34,557 nt of DNA from CAZKMM01 sp964592965. Lineage in GTDB: Bacteria > RBG-13-61-14 > DRUE01. Below the pieces are notes generated by a model. The model searched no databases. It was given only the letters and a program-made list of their open reading frames with translations, and was not told the origin of the DNA. The stretch is from positions 1 to 34,557 of the forward strand of contig CAZQJX010000010.1 of the NCBI GenBank assembly GCA_964592965.1, given 5' to 3'. Below are positions 22,503-31,390 of the stretch, piece by piece. A program made the translations under genes and the position numbers. Each line of letters starts with the position of its first letter. The stretch's first letter is position 1.

Positions 22503-23855
22503 ATGGAGCTTAAAGATAAAAAGGTTTGTGTGGTTGGCTTGGGAGAAAGCGGTGTATGGGCGTGCAAGCTTTTAGCAAAAATGGGCGCTCAAATAAAAGC
22601 ATTTGACCAAAAGCCTAAAAGCGAGCTTGAGCAACAAATGAAAGAGCTGGAAAAATTAAATGTAAGTTTTAAATTTGCAGGATACGAGCTAAAAGACTTT
22701 GATAAGTGCGAGCTTGTGGTCTTAAGCCCGGGTGTAGATGAAAATCAACCTTTGTTTAAATCTCTTGCTCAAAAAGGCATTGAAATAATCGGCGAGCTTG
22801 AGCTTGCCTGGCGCTTCACAACCGCACCGATTATCGCGGTTAGCGGGACCAACGGAAAGACCACAACAGTGAGCCTTCTTGGAGAAATCTTCCATCAAGC
22901 TTATGCCGAAAAAGCTTGGGTGGGTGGAAACATAGGCACTCCTCTTTCCCGATTGGTGGTAGAGGAGAAAAAGCCAGAGGTGATTATTCTTGAGGTGAGC
23001 AGTTTTCAACTCGCCCAGTCAAAGAGCTTTAAGCCTAAAATCGGTGTAATGCTCAATCTGGCGCAAGACCATCTTGACCGGCATCAAAATATGCAAGCTT
23101 ATTTTAATGCCAAGCTGAAGCTTTTTGCCAATCAAAACAAAGATGAGATTGCTGTGCTTAATGCCAATGACCCCTGGGTAAGAAAAATGGAACAACATAT
23201 TAGCTCCCACATCCTTTGGTTTGGAGATAATCTTGAAGATAAAGCTGGAGCTTTCTTTGCTGGTGGTCAGGTTATCTATCGTAATTCACGCCGAGAATTC
23301 AGCCTTTCTCTTAAAAACTGGAAGCTAGCTGGAAAACACAATTTAGAAAATCTCCTTGCGTCAATTTGCTGTGCGGGAAGCTGGGGAGTGGAGAAAGAGC
23401 AAGTCCAAAAGGTTATTGATAGCTTTTCGCCCCTTGAGCATCGGCTTGAATTTGTAAGGGAGTTTAACGGAGTTAAATATTACAACGATTCTAAAGCCAC
23501 CAATCCTCATTCAGTTATCAATGCGGTTTTAAGCTTTGATGAGCCAATTATTTTACTTTTGGGTGGAAGAAACAAAGATAATGATTTCTCCGAGCTTGCT
23601 GAACTAGTAAAAACAAAAAAAGTAAAAGTAATCTGCTTTGGCGAGGCAGGCGATGATATAAAAAATCAGCTTGAGCAAAAAGGCGTATCAGCTCAAAGAG
23701 TGGATAAAATGAAAGAAGCGTTTCTTTTGGCAAACAGGCTAGCGAAGCCCGGCTGGGTGGTGCTTTTAAGCCCAGGCTGTGCCAGCTTTGATGAGTTTAA
23801 AGATTATAAAGAGCGGGGAAAAGAATTTAAAAAGCTGGTGGGAGAATTAAAATGA
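22503..23855 (+). CDS. murD: UDP-MurNAc-L-alanine:D-glutamate ligase
   Basis: MurD adds D-glutamate to UDP-MurNAc-L-Ala with ATP. The 450-residue protein has the N-terminal Rossmann-like UDP domain (VCVVGLGESGVWACKLL), VVLSPGVDENQPLF, the ATP loop AVSGTNGKTTT, VGGNIGTPLS, ILEVSSFQLA, NLAQDHLDRH, the C-terminal YYNDSKATNPHS and ILLLGGRNKDNDF. It follows mraY after 2 bases and overlaps ftsW in ATGA. Length and motifs are typical, with no signs of damage. Confidence 0.97.
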   Translation: MELKDKKVCVVGLGESGVWACKLLAKMGAQIKAFDQKPKSELEQQMKELEKLNVSFKFAGYELKDFDKCELVVLSPGVDENQPLFKSLAQKGIEIIGELELAWRFTTAPIIAVSGTNGKTTTVSLLGEIFHQAYAEKAWVGGNIGTPLSRLVVEEKKPEVIILEVSSFQLAQSKSFKPKIGVMLNLAQDHLDRHQNMQAYFNAKLKLFANQNKDEIAVLNANDPWVRKMEQHISSHILWFGDNLEDKAGAFFAGGQVIYRNSRREFSLSLKNWKLAGKHNLENLLASICCAGSWGVEKEQVQKVIDSFSPLEHRLEFVREFNGVKYYNDSKATNPHSVINAVLSFDEPIILLLGGRNKDNDFSELAELVKTKKVKVICFGEAGDDIKNQLEQKGVSAQRVDKMKEAFLLANRLAKPGWVVLLSPGCASFDEFKDYKERGKEFKKLVGELK

Positions 23856-24952
23856 AATGGTTTGAGCGAGACCTAAACTTTGACCTCTGGCTCTTGGGAG
23901 CAATTTTAATTCTGAGCCTTTTTGGCTTAATTATGGTCTATTCCACCAGCTCCATTCTTGCTCAGGAATACTATCAAGACCCATATTTCTTTTTGAAAAA
24001 GCATCTTATCTGGCTGGGAATGGGCTTAAGCTTGATGTTTTTAGTTATGCACCTTGACCACAATCATTTAAGATATTTTGCCTTTCCTTTAGTGGTTTTG
24101 GCAATCCTGCTTTTAGCGGTTGTGTTTGTGTTTCCGCCAATTCGTGGCGCTCATCGCTGGATTCATCTTGGACCTATTCAATTTCAGCCCAGCGAAATTG
24201 CCAAGCTGGCGCTGGTCATTTACCTTGCTCATTCTCTTGCTAAAAGAGATGAGAATTTAAAGAGCTTTAAAAAGGGATTTATCCCTTTCCTTCTTATCAT
24301 CGGGTTGGTAGTAGGATTGGTATTGATTGAGCCTGATTTTGGCGGTGCCCTATCAATAGCCCTTTTGGCACTTCTGATGCTTTATATTGCAGGAGTGAGA
24401 TTAAGTTATCTTATAGGAGCTGGGCTTTTATCCGCTCCCCTACTCTATTTCTTTTTAATTCATGAGGATTACCGCTGGCAGAGAATCATTGCCTTTCTTG
24501 ACCCCTGGCAATATGCCCAATCCGCAGGATTTCAGCTTATTCAATCTTTCTTTGCCTTTGGCTCAGGCGGAATTTTTGGCGTGGGATTAGGTATGAGCCA
24601 TCAAAAGCTCTTTTATCTTCCTGATGCGCACACAGATTTCATCTTTTCAGTTATTGGCGAGGAGCTGGGCTGGATTGGGGTTATGGTAGTAATCATTATC
24701 TTTGGGATTTTCATCACCCGCGGTCTTTGGGTAGCAATTCTTTCACCTAATAAATATAGTTGCTATCTGGCAATGGGACTTACTGCTATGATAGGTCTTC
24801 CCGCTGTTATCAATATGGCAGTAGTTACTGGGTTATTACCAACAAAAGGACTTGTGCTTCCTTTTTTAAGCTATGGCGGTAGCTCGCTGGTAATTAATTT
24901 TGTCTGCTGTGGGATTTTACTGAACATCTCAGCAAAGAGGTATCAAAGATGA
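23852..24952 (+). CDS. ftsW: Septal peptidoglycan polymerase FtsW
   Basis: FtsW is the SEDS-family glycosyltransferase that polymerises lipid II at the septum together with FtsI. The 366-residue protein has about ten membrane helices. Conserved parts are LIMVYSTSSILA, GAHRWIHLGPIQFQPSEIAKLALVIYLA, LIEPDFGGALSI, the large loop FAFGSGGIFGVGLGMSHQKLFYLPDAHTDFIFSVIGEELG and LPFLSYGGSSL, the last being the SEDS signature. The position between murD and murG is that of dcw FtsW rather than the elongation homologue RodA. It overlaps both neighbours by 4 bases. Confidence 0.96.
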   Translation: MKWFERDLNFDLWLLGAILILSLFGLIMVYSTSSILAQEYYQDPYFFLKKHLIWLGMGLSLMFLVMHLDHNHLRYFAFPLVVLAILLLAVVFVFPPIRGAHRWIHLGPIQFQPSEIAKLALVIYLAHSLAKRDENLKSFKKGFIPFLLIIGLVVGLVLIEPDFGGALSIALLALLMLYIAGVRLSYLIGAGLLSAPLLYFFLIHEDYRWQRIIAFLDPWQYAQSAGFQLIQSFFAFGSGGIFGVGLGMSHQKLFYLPDAHTDFIFSVIGEELGWIGVMVVIIIFGIFITRGLWVAILSPNKYSCYLAMGLTAMIGLPAVINMAVVTGLLPTKGLVLPFLSYGGSSLVINFVCCGILLNISAKRYQR

Positions 24953-26046
24953 GGATGATTATTGCAGGCGGTGGAACTGGCGGGCATATTTTCCCTGCTT
25001 TAGCAGTGGCAGAAGAATTTTTGGAACTGAATAAAAACAATCAGGTTCTGCTTGTGGGTGCAAAAGGCGGGCTGGAAGAAAAAATCTTTGCCAGGTGCGG
25101 AATGCCTTTTAAGCTGATTCGTGCAGGAAAGTTCTCAGGACAGAGCTGGCTCAAAAAAACTAAAGCTATTTTCGAACTACTGGCAGGAATGATGAGCACA
25201 TTTGCTTTGATGATAAAATTCCATCCAAAAGCGGTTCTCGGAATGGGTGGATATGTATCTGTGCCTGTGGTTTTGACAGGCTTTGTTTTAAGAATTCCAC
25301 GGGCTATCCACGAGCAAAATAGCTATCCCGGTCTTGCCAATCGGCTTCTTGGCATTATTTCTAACAAAATCTTTTTAAGCTTTGAAAACGCTAAAAAATA
25401 TTTTCCTTTGGCTAAAAAGGAAAAGTTCATTTTGACTGGAAATCCTGTTCGCAAATCCGTCTGCTTAAAACTTATGGAAGGTTCAGCTCAAAAAGAAAAA
25501 GAGAAATTCCAGATTTTAATCATCGGCGGAAGTCAGGGAGCAAAATCTCTCAACAGGCTTGTTAAAGATGCGCTTGAGCATCTCAAAGAAAAAAGAGAAA
25601 AAATCCATATTGTTCATATGACTGGTACATCTAGCAGGCAAGAGATGGAACAGGCATATCAAAAGGCGGGATTTTCTGCTGAGGTTTATGAATTTATTGA
25701 AGATATGGGAGAAAAGCTGAGGCAAGCAGACCTGGTTATCTCCCGAGCAGGAGCAGGAGCTATTTTTGAGCTGGCACTGGCTGGCGTGCCCAGCATACTC
25801 ATTCCTTATCCCTATGCGACCAACAACCATCAATTAAGCAATGCTAGGTATTTAGAAGAAAATAGCGCCTCTTGGGTTTTTGAAGAAAAGGAGCTTGATG
25901 GAAAAAAGCTGGCAACTGCTATCATCAGGTTGATTGAAGATGATGAGCTTCGGCTGAAAATGAAAGAGCAAGCAAAAAAATTAGCAAAACCTTTTGCTGG
26001 CAAAATAATAGCGCAGGAGATGATGAAACTGGCAGGGGAAGGCTGA
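24949..26046 (+). CDS. murG: UDP-GlcNAc:lipid I N-acetylglucosaminyltransferase
   Basis: MurG adds GlcNAc to lipid I on the cytoplasmic face of the membrane, producing lipid II. It is a GT-B fold enzyme of 365 residues with the N-terminal loop AGGGTGGHIFPALAVAE, VLGMGGYVSVPVVL, HEQNSYPGLANR, NPVRKSV, the second glycine-rich loop IIGGSQGAKSLN, SRAGAGAIFELALAGVPSILIPYPYATNNHQ and the EN near the end of that region. ATG overlaps the ftsW stop in ATGA, and the stop overlaps murC by one base. It is entirely typical of the family. Confidence 0.98.
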   Translation: MRMIIAGGGTGGHIFPALAVAEEFLELNKNNQVLLVGAKGGLEEKIFARCGMPFKLIRAGKFSGQSWLKKTKAIFELLAGMMSTFALMIKFHPKAVLGMGGYVSVPVVLTGFVLRIPRAIHEQNSYPGLANRLLGIISNKIFLSFENAKKYFPLAKKEKFILTGNPVRKSVCLKLMEGSAQKEKEKFQILIIGGSQGAKSLNRLVKDALEHLKEKREKIHIVHMTGTSSRQEMEQAYQKAGFSAEVYEFIEDMGEKLRQADLVISRAGAGAIFELALAGVPSILIPYPYATNNHQLSNARYLEENSASWVFEEKELDGKKLATAIIRLIEDDELRLKMKEQAKKLAKPFAGKIIAQEMMKLAGEG

Positions 26047-27482
26047 TGGTATTTTCTCGCAAAAATCCAGCGCAAAAGCCTATGTGGGGAAAGGTCAAAA
26101 GGATTCATCTGGTTGGAATTGGTGGAGCTGGGATGAGCGGAATAGCAGAGGTGCTTATTAATCTCGGATATGAAGTTTCTGGCTCAGACCTGAAAAAAAC
26201 TGAAATTACTGAAAGACTGAAAAAGCTCGGTGGAAAAATCTTTTACGGGCATAAACCCCAGCAAATAGGAAATGCAGAGGTAGTAGTGATTAGCTCTGCG
26301 GTTCGGGAAGATAATCCAGAAGTGATTGAGGCAAGGAGAAGAAAAATTCCTGTTATTCCCCGTGCAGAGATGCTGGCAGAGCTGATGAGGCTAAAGCACG
26401 GAATTGCAGTTGCAGGCTCTCATGGAAAAACCACTGTGACCTCTATGATTGCAACTGTTCTCCATCAAGCAGGTTTGGACCCAACCGCTGTTATTGGCGG
26501 AAAGCTAGATAGCTTTGGCTCAGGAGCAAGGCTGGGAGAAAGCGACCTGATGGTAGTAGAAGCAGATGAAAGCGATGGAAGCTTTTTAAAACTCCACCCG
26601 GTGATTGCTGTGGTGACAAACATTGACCGAGAGCACCTAGACCATTATGGCAATTTTGAAAGCCTTTGCGAGAGTTTTCTTCATTTTCTTAATGAAGTGC
26701 CTTTTTATGGTCTGGATGTAGTTTGTATTGACTGCCCTGTGGTGAGGAGTCTTTTGGGAAAGATTGAGCGCAGGTATATCACTTATGGAGAGTCGCCAGA
26801 TGCAGAGCTTCGTGCAGTAGAAATATATCCAGAAAAATCCGGCTGTAGTTTTGAGGTGATATATCAGGGAGAGAATTTGGGAAGAATAACTCTTGGAATG
26901 CCAGGAAGGCACAATGCCATCAACGCTCTTGCTTGTATAGCTGTTGGATTTGAGCTGGGCGTGGATTTTGATGTGCAGGCAAGTTCTTTAAATGGCTTTA
27001 AAGGAGTGCATCGCCGATTTGAAATCAAGGGAGAGGTGGGCGGAATTGTGGTGGTAGATGATTATGGTCATCATCCCCGTGAAATTCAGGCAACACTAAA
27101 AGCAACCAGAGAATGGAAGCCAGCTCAAAGCGGTCTTAAGCCCCAAAGAGTGGTTTGCGTGTTTCAGCCTCATCGCTACACAAGAACCAAAATTCTTTTA
27201 GATGAATTTCCTTCTGCTTTTGACCAAGCAGATGTGCTGGTGATGACAGAAATCTATCCTGCGGGTGAAGACCCAATTGCAGGAATTGATGGCAAAAAGC
27301 TTTTCCAAAAAGTAGCTGAACATAGAAAAGGAAAAAATCTTGAAACCTATTTTTTCCCTGAATTTAACGAGATTATCTTATGGCTGGAGAAAAACCTTAA
27401 ATCTGGAGATTTGCTCCTTACCCTTGGAGCAGGAAATATCTGGCAGGTTGGAGAAGAAATCTTTAAAAGATTGAAAAAATGA
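26046..27482 (+). CDS. murC: UDP-N-acetylmuramate:L-alanine ligase
   Basis: MurC adds L-alanine to UDP-MurNAc, the first stem-peptide step. The 478-residue protein shows IHLVGIGGAGMSGIAEVL, SGSDLKKTEITERL, VVISSAVREDNPEV, the ATP loop AVAGSHGKTTVTSM, VVEADESDGSFLKL, TNIDREHLDHYG, GVHRRFEIKGE, VVDDYGHHPREI and FQPHRYTRT. ATG 26046 overlaps the murG stop (TGATG). A second in-frame ATG 36 bases downstream, just before GKVKRIHLVG, is also possible, since family members often begin close to that segment. The stop overlaps murB. Confidence 0.97.
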   Translation: MVFSRKNPAQKPMWGKVKRIHLVGIGGAGMSGIAEVLINLGYEVSGSDLKKTEITERLKKLGGKIFYGHKPQQIGNAEVVVISSAVREDNPEVIEARRRKIPVIPRAEMLAELMRLKHGIAVAGSHGKTTVTSMIATVLHQAGLDPTAVIGGKLDSFGSGARLGESDLMVVEADESDGSFLKLHPVIAVVTNIDREHLDHYGNFESLCESFLHFLNEVPFYGLDVVCIDCPVVRSLLGKIERRYITYGESPDAELRAVEIYPEKSGCSFEVIYQGENLGRITLGMPGRHNAINALACIAVGFELGVDFDVQASSLNGFKGVHRRFEIKGEVGGIVVVDDYGHHPREIQATLKATREWKPAQSGLKPQRVVCVFQPHRYTRTKILLDEFPSAFDQADVLVMTEIYPAGEDPIAGIDGKKLFQKVAEHRKGKNLETYFFPEFNEIILWLEKNLKSGDLLLTLGAGNIWQVGEEIFKRLKK

Positions 27483-28417
27483 TTGAGCAAAAAAAAGAAT
27501 TTGAAAAACTGGCGGAAAAGCTCTCCCGAATTATTTCCGGAAGAGTGGAGCAAAGGGTTTTAATGAAGCGCTTTACCACTTTTAAAATCGGCGGTCTTTG
27601 CGAATTAATGGTCTTTCCTAAAGACAGATTTGAGCTGGCAGTGGTGGTTGAAAGCTGTGAAAAAGCTGGCTTGCCCTGGAGAGTGCTCGGAAAAGGTAGC
27701 AATGTTTTGGTAAAAGACGGCGGACTGGAAGAAGTGGTGATTAATCTACAAGAGGGATTTAACTGGATAGAAGCACAAGATACTACTGTCCGAGTAGGTG
27801 CAGGTGTGAAGCTAAATCAACTGGTTAAGTTCTGTCAGGAGATGGGACTGGCAGGATTGGAGTTCTGCGCAGGCATTCCCGGCACGGTTGGCGGAGCAAT
27901 TCGTATGAATGCAGGAGCAGAAGGCAGTGAAATCAGCGAGCGGATAGTTCGGGTGGAATTTTATCGTTATCCTGAAGGTAGGTATTTAAAGCCAAAAAAA
28001 GAGCTGAATTTCACCTACAGAAGCCTTGAGCTAAAAGCTGGCGAGATAATCATCGGAGCAGAATTTGAGCTTGAAAACGATAGCCCAAAGGCAATTCGGG
28101 AAAGGATAGTCCAGTATTTGAAAAAAAGAAGGCGCACCCAGCCTGTTGCTTTTGCCAGTGCAGGCTCTATTTTCAAAAATCCCAAAGGAGATTATGCAGG
28201 AAGAATAATTGAGGAGCTGGGCTTAAAAGGCTTGCGAATTGGAGATGCACAGATTTCAGACCTTCACGCTAACTTCATCATCAATCGAGGAAGGGCAAAA
28301 GCAAAAGAAGTAATGGAATTGATAAATATCATTAGAGAGAGAGCAAAAAAAGAAAAAGGCATAGAGCTAGAGCTAGAAATAGAGATCTTGGGAGAAAACA
28401 ATGATACCCGAATTTAA
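27479..28417 (+). CDS. murB: UDP-N-acetylenolpyruvoylglucosamine reductase
   Basis: MurB reduces the enolpyruvyl group to make UDP-MurNAc, using FAD and NADPH. The 312-residue protein has the FAD-binding VLGKGSNVLVKDGG, GLEFCAGIPGTVGGAIRMNAGA, NFTYRSLEL and the proton-donor segment FASAGSIFKNP with Ser. LHANFIINRGRAKAKEV lies near the end. The length fits the compact murB type found between murC and ddl or ftsQ in many dcw clusters. It overlaps murC in ATGA and ddl by 17 bases. Confidence 0.96.
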   Translation: MIEQKKEFEKLAEKLSRIISGRVEQRVLMKRFTTFKIGGLCELMVFPKDRFELAVVVESCEKAGLPWRVLGKGSNVLVKDGGLEEVVINLQEGFNWIEAQDTTVRVGAGVKLNQLVKFCQEMGLAGLEFCAGIPGTVGGAIRMNAGAEGSEISERIVRVEFYRYPEGRYLKPKKELNFTYRSLELKAGEIIIGAEFELENDSPKAIRERIVQYLKKRRRTQPVAFASAGSIFKNPKGDYAGRIIEELGLKGLRIGDAQISDLHANFIINRGRAKAKEVMELINIIRERAKKEKGIELELEIEILGENNDTRI

Positions 28418-29321
28418 GGACAAAAAAATCGGAGTAATTATGGGCGGAGTGAGCCCGGAGCGAGAGGTAAGCTTAAAGAGCGGAGAAGCGGTCTTAAATG
28501 CGCTTAAAAGGCTAGGATATAATGCTCATCCATTGGTGGTCGATGAGAATGTGCTTGAGCAGATTAAACAATCTGGCATAGAAGTGGCTTTTATTGCTCT
28601 TCATGGCGGATGGGGTGAGGACGGAAGGATTCAAGCAATGCTTGAGTTTCTTGGAATTCCTTACACAGGCTCAGGAGTGGTAGCAAGTGCGCTGGCAATG
28701 AACAAGCCTCAGTCAAAGGCGCTTTTTATGCAGAGCCAAATTCCCACTCCCCGCTACTGCCCTGCCTTAAGCGAAGAATTTGTTTTTGAAGAAATGAAAT
28801 TCCAGCTTCCGGTAGTGGTCAAGCCAAGCGCAGAAGGTAGCACTGTGGGAGTGAGCATTGTTAAAAGCAGAGAGGAATTTCAACCTGCTCTAGAAAAAGC
28901 CAAACAGTATGACGAGCTTCCCATTGTTGAAGAATACATTTCAGGAAGGGAAATAACCTGCGGGGTTCTAGATGGAGAGGCGCTGGAAGTAGTTGAGATA
29001 GTTCCGCCAAATGAATTTTATGACTACGAGGCAAAATACAGCGGAAAAAGCAAATACATTGTTCCTGCTCCTTTAGCAAGTGGGTTGAGGGATTGGATTC
29101 GTAGGCTGGCAGAGCAGGCATATCAGGTGCTTCATTGCCGAGGCGGAGCAAGGGTTGATTTTCGGCTAGATGAAAAAAGAGGACCATTTGTGCTGGAAGT
29201 TAACACCATTCCTGGAATGACCGAGCTGAGCCTTTTGCCAATGAGCGCCAAAGCCTTTGGAATAGGCTTTGATGAGCTGGTTGAGCGGATGTTAAAAAGC
29301 GCGCTTATCAAAAAGAAATGA
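28401..29321 (+). CDS. ddl: D-alanine--D-alanine ligase
   Basis: Ddl makes D-alanyl-D-alanine for MurF. It is an ATP-grasp enzyme of 306 residues with GVIMGGVSPEREVSLKSG, ALHGGWGEDGRIQAMLEFLGIPYTGSG, ALAMNK, VVKPSAEGSTVGVS, VEEYISGREITCGVL, RVDFRLDEK and EVNTIPGMTELSLLP. The overall length matches DdlB-type enzymes. I see no feature suggesting a D-Ala-D-Lac specificity change, though that depends on a few loop residues I cannot judge with certainty. GGGAG precedes ATG 28401 inside murB, and the stop overlaps ftsQ in ATGA. Confidence 0.96.
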   Translation: MIPEFKDKKIGVIMGGVSPEREVSLKSGEAVLNALKRLGYNAHPLVVDENVLEQIKQSGIEVAFIALHGGWGEDGRIQAMLEFLGIPYTGSGVVASALAMNKPQSKALFMQSQIPTPRYCPALSEEFVFEEMKFQLPVVVKPSAEGSTVGVSIVKSREEFQPALEKAKQYDELPIVEEYISGREITCGVLDGEALEVVEIVPPNEFYDYEAKYSGKSKYIVPAPLASGLRDWIRRLAEQAYQVLHCRGGARVDFRLDEKRGPFVLEVNTIPGMTELSLLPMSAKAFGIGFDELVERMLKSALIKKK

Positions 29322-30109
29322 AGCAGAAAAGAAAATATAAAAGGAGCAAAAAAACCAAAAAACCTTCAATGCTATGGATAAGAATATTTGAACTTACGCT
29401 AGTCTGCTTTTTGATTATGGGCGCCAAAGCTGGCTGGAATAAACTAAAGCATTCTCAATTTTTTGAAATCAACCAGATTAAAGTTTTGGGAACCAAGCAC
29501 TCAACTGAAGAAGAAATTCTTTATCTTAGCGGTCTTAAAAAAGGTATGGGGATTTTTGATTTTAAGCTCGCTGAGGTGGCGAAAAAGATTCAATATCATC
29601 CTTGGGTAAAAAATGTTCGCATTAGAAGAGAACTGCCTGACTGTGTGGTAATAGAAATTGAGGAACAAGAGCCAAAAGCCATCATTGCCCTTGATGAGCT
29701 TTATTACCTAAACAGTGACCTAAAAATCTTTAAAAAACTCATTCCCGAAGATAGCTTAAATTATCCCATTTTTACAGGCATAAATTATTCAGACTTGAAT
29801 AATCCTAGTATCAAAAAATGGGTTGAGCAGGCATTTGCTATCTGGGAGATTGCCAGAAATTCAAAGATTATTCCCTGCGGTCAGATTTCAGAATTTTATA
29901 TTGAGCCAGAATTCGGATTAAGCATTATTTTGAAGAAAGGTCCTTTGGTCAGACTGGGAGAGGATAATCAAAAGCAGAGATTTAAAAAGCTCTTGAAAAT
30001 AGCCTTTGAGATGGGTAGTGATTTTCATCTGCTCAAAGAGCTGGATTTAACCCATCCTGAGCGGGTAGTTGCAAGATTTTTCAAAGAGGAGGCAGAGCCG
30101 AAAAGATGA
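29318..30109 (+). CDS. ftsQ: Cell-division protein FtsQ/DivIB
   Basis: FtsQ is a bitopic divisome protein that links FtsA/FtsZ-associated factors to FtsL and FtsWI. The 263-residue protein has a very basic N-terminus (KQKRKYKRSKKTKKP), one membrane helix (about 19-38) and a POTRA domain (about 47-117: FEINQIKVLGTKHSTEEEIL, then WVKNVRIRRELPDCVVIEIEEQEP), followed by the beta domain. Identity rests on topology, the POTRA pattern and position between ddl and ftsA. It overlaps ddl by 4 bases and is followed by 24 bases that carry the ftsA ribosome-binding site. Confidence 0.92.
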   Translation: MKQKRKYKRSKKTKKPSMLWIRIFELTLVCFLIMGAKAGWNKLKHSQFFEINQIKVLGTKHSTEEEILYLSGLKKGMGIFDFKLAEVAKKIQYHPWVKNVRIRRELPDCVVIEIEEQEPKAIIALDELYYLNSDLKIFKKLIPEDSLNYPIFTGINYSDLNNPSIKKWVEQAFAIWEIARNSKIIPCGQISEFYIEPEFGLSIILKKGPLVRLGEDNQKQRFKKLLKIAFEMGSDFHLLKELDLTHPERVVARFFKEEAEPKR

Positions 30110-30133
30110 AATTCCAAAAAGGAGGGAGATAAA

Positions 30134-31363
30134 GTGGCACGCAAAGAGAACTTAATAGTGGGGCTGGATGTGGGAACGACTAAAGTCTGTTCTATTGTGG
30201 CAGAATCCACACCAGAAGGACTGGAAATCGTGGGTCTGGGAACCACGCCCAGCAATGGCTTGAGAAAGGGCGTGGTGGTGAATATTGATGCCACAGTTGA
30301 ATCAATCAAAAGGGCTATTGAAGAAGCGGAGCTGATGGCAGGATGCGAAATTAACAATGTTTATGTTGGTATTGCTGGCGGGCATATCAAAGGGTTTAAC
30401 AGTCATGGTATAGTTGCCATAAAAAATCGTGAAGTAACCGAATATGACATCAAGCGGGTGGTTGACCAAGCACGGGCAATAAGTATTCCCATTGACCGAG
30501 AGGTTATTCACATTTTGCCTCAGGAATTTATTGTTGATGACCAAGATGGAGTAAGAGACCCGCTGGGAATGACAGGAGTTCGGCTCGAAGCTAAGGTGCA
30601 TATTGTCACAGGCGCAATTACTGCTGTTCAGAACATTGTCCGCTGTTGCAATCGCTGTGGGCTGAATGTCTCTGATATTGTTTTGGAACAGCTTGCCTCC
30701 AGTGAGGCGGTGCTCGGTCCTGATGAAAAGGAAATTGGCGTGGCTCTCGTTGATATTGGCGGTGGCACCACAGACCTTGCCATCTGGTATCGCGGTGCCA
30801 TCAGGCATACCAATGTGCTTGCTCTTGGCGGAAATCATATCACCAACGACATTGCGGCTGGTCTTCGCACACCGAGCGCAGAAGCAGAAAAAATCAAAAG
30901 AAAATATGGCTGTGCAATGGCAAAGCTGGTAAGTAAAGACGAGGTTATTCAGGTGCCAAGCGTGGGTGGAAGAAAGCCACGAGAACTTCCCCGCCAGCTC
31001 CTTTGCGAAATTATTGAGCCGAGGGTGGAAGAAATCTTCCAGCTTGTCAACAGAGAGATTCATCGCTCTGGTATGGAAGACCTGCTTTCTGCTGGAGTGG
31101 TCCTCACTGGTGGAACCGCTCTTCTACCTGGAATTGAGGAGCTGGGCGAGCAGGTATTTGAAATGCCTGTTCGGGTTGGCAAACCCCAAGGAGTAGGTGG
31201 ATTGGTGGATGTGGTTAACAGCCCTATGTTCGCTACTGGAGTGGGACTCGTGCTTTGGGGCAGGAAAAATCTCAATAGAAGAGGTTTCAGAATCCGTGAT
31301 AATAACATCTTTCAAAAAATAATAGACAGGCTCAAAGACTTTATGGTTGAGTATTTTGCTTAA
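30134..31363 (+). CDS. ftsA: Cell-division protein FtsA
   Basis: FtsA is an actin-like ATPase that anchors FtsZ filaments to the membrane. The 409-residue protein has LIVGLDVGTTKVCSIV, the 1C domain in place of actin subdomain 1B, VALVDIGGGTTDLAIW, ALGGNHITNDIA and VVLTGGTALLPGIEEL. The last residues (FQKIIDRLKDFMVEYFA) form the amphipathic membrane-targeting helix expected at the C-terminus. The start is GTG 30134, preceded by the strong Shine-Dalgarno AAGGAGGGA. ftsZ starts 27 bases after its stop. Confidence 0.96.
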   Translation: MARKENLIVGLDVGTTKVCSIVAESTPEGLEIVGLGTTPSNGLRKGVVVNIDATVESIKRAIEEAELMAGCEINNVYVGIAGGHIKGFNSHGIVAIKNREVTEYDIKRVVDQARAISIPIDREVIHILPQEFIVDDQDGVRDPLGMTGVRLEAKVHIVTGAITAVQNIVRCCNRCGLNVSDIVLEQLASSEAVLGPDEKEIGVALVDIGGGTTDLAIWYRGAIRHTNVLALGGNHITNDIAAGLRTPSAEAEKIKRKYGCAMAKLVSKDEVIQVPSVGGRKPRELPRQLLCEIIEPRVEEIFQLVNREIHRSGMEDLLSAGVVLTGGTALLPGIEELGEQVFEMPVRVGKPQGVGGLVDVVNSPMFATGVGLVLWGRKNLNRRGFRIRDNNIFQKIIDRLKDFMVEYFA

Positions 31364-31390
31364 TCCAGAAGCGGAAAAGGAGGTGGAAAG

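Noticed and set aside
30302..31063. A 253-residue - strand open frame inside ftsA
   Set aside because: It is fully antisense to a clearly conserved ftsA, with no recognisable domain; a shadow frame.
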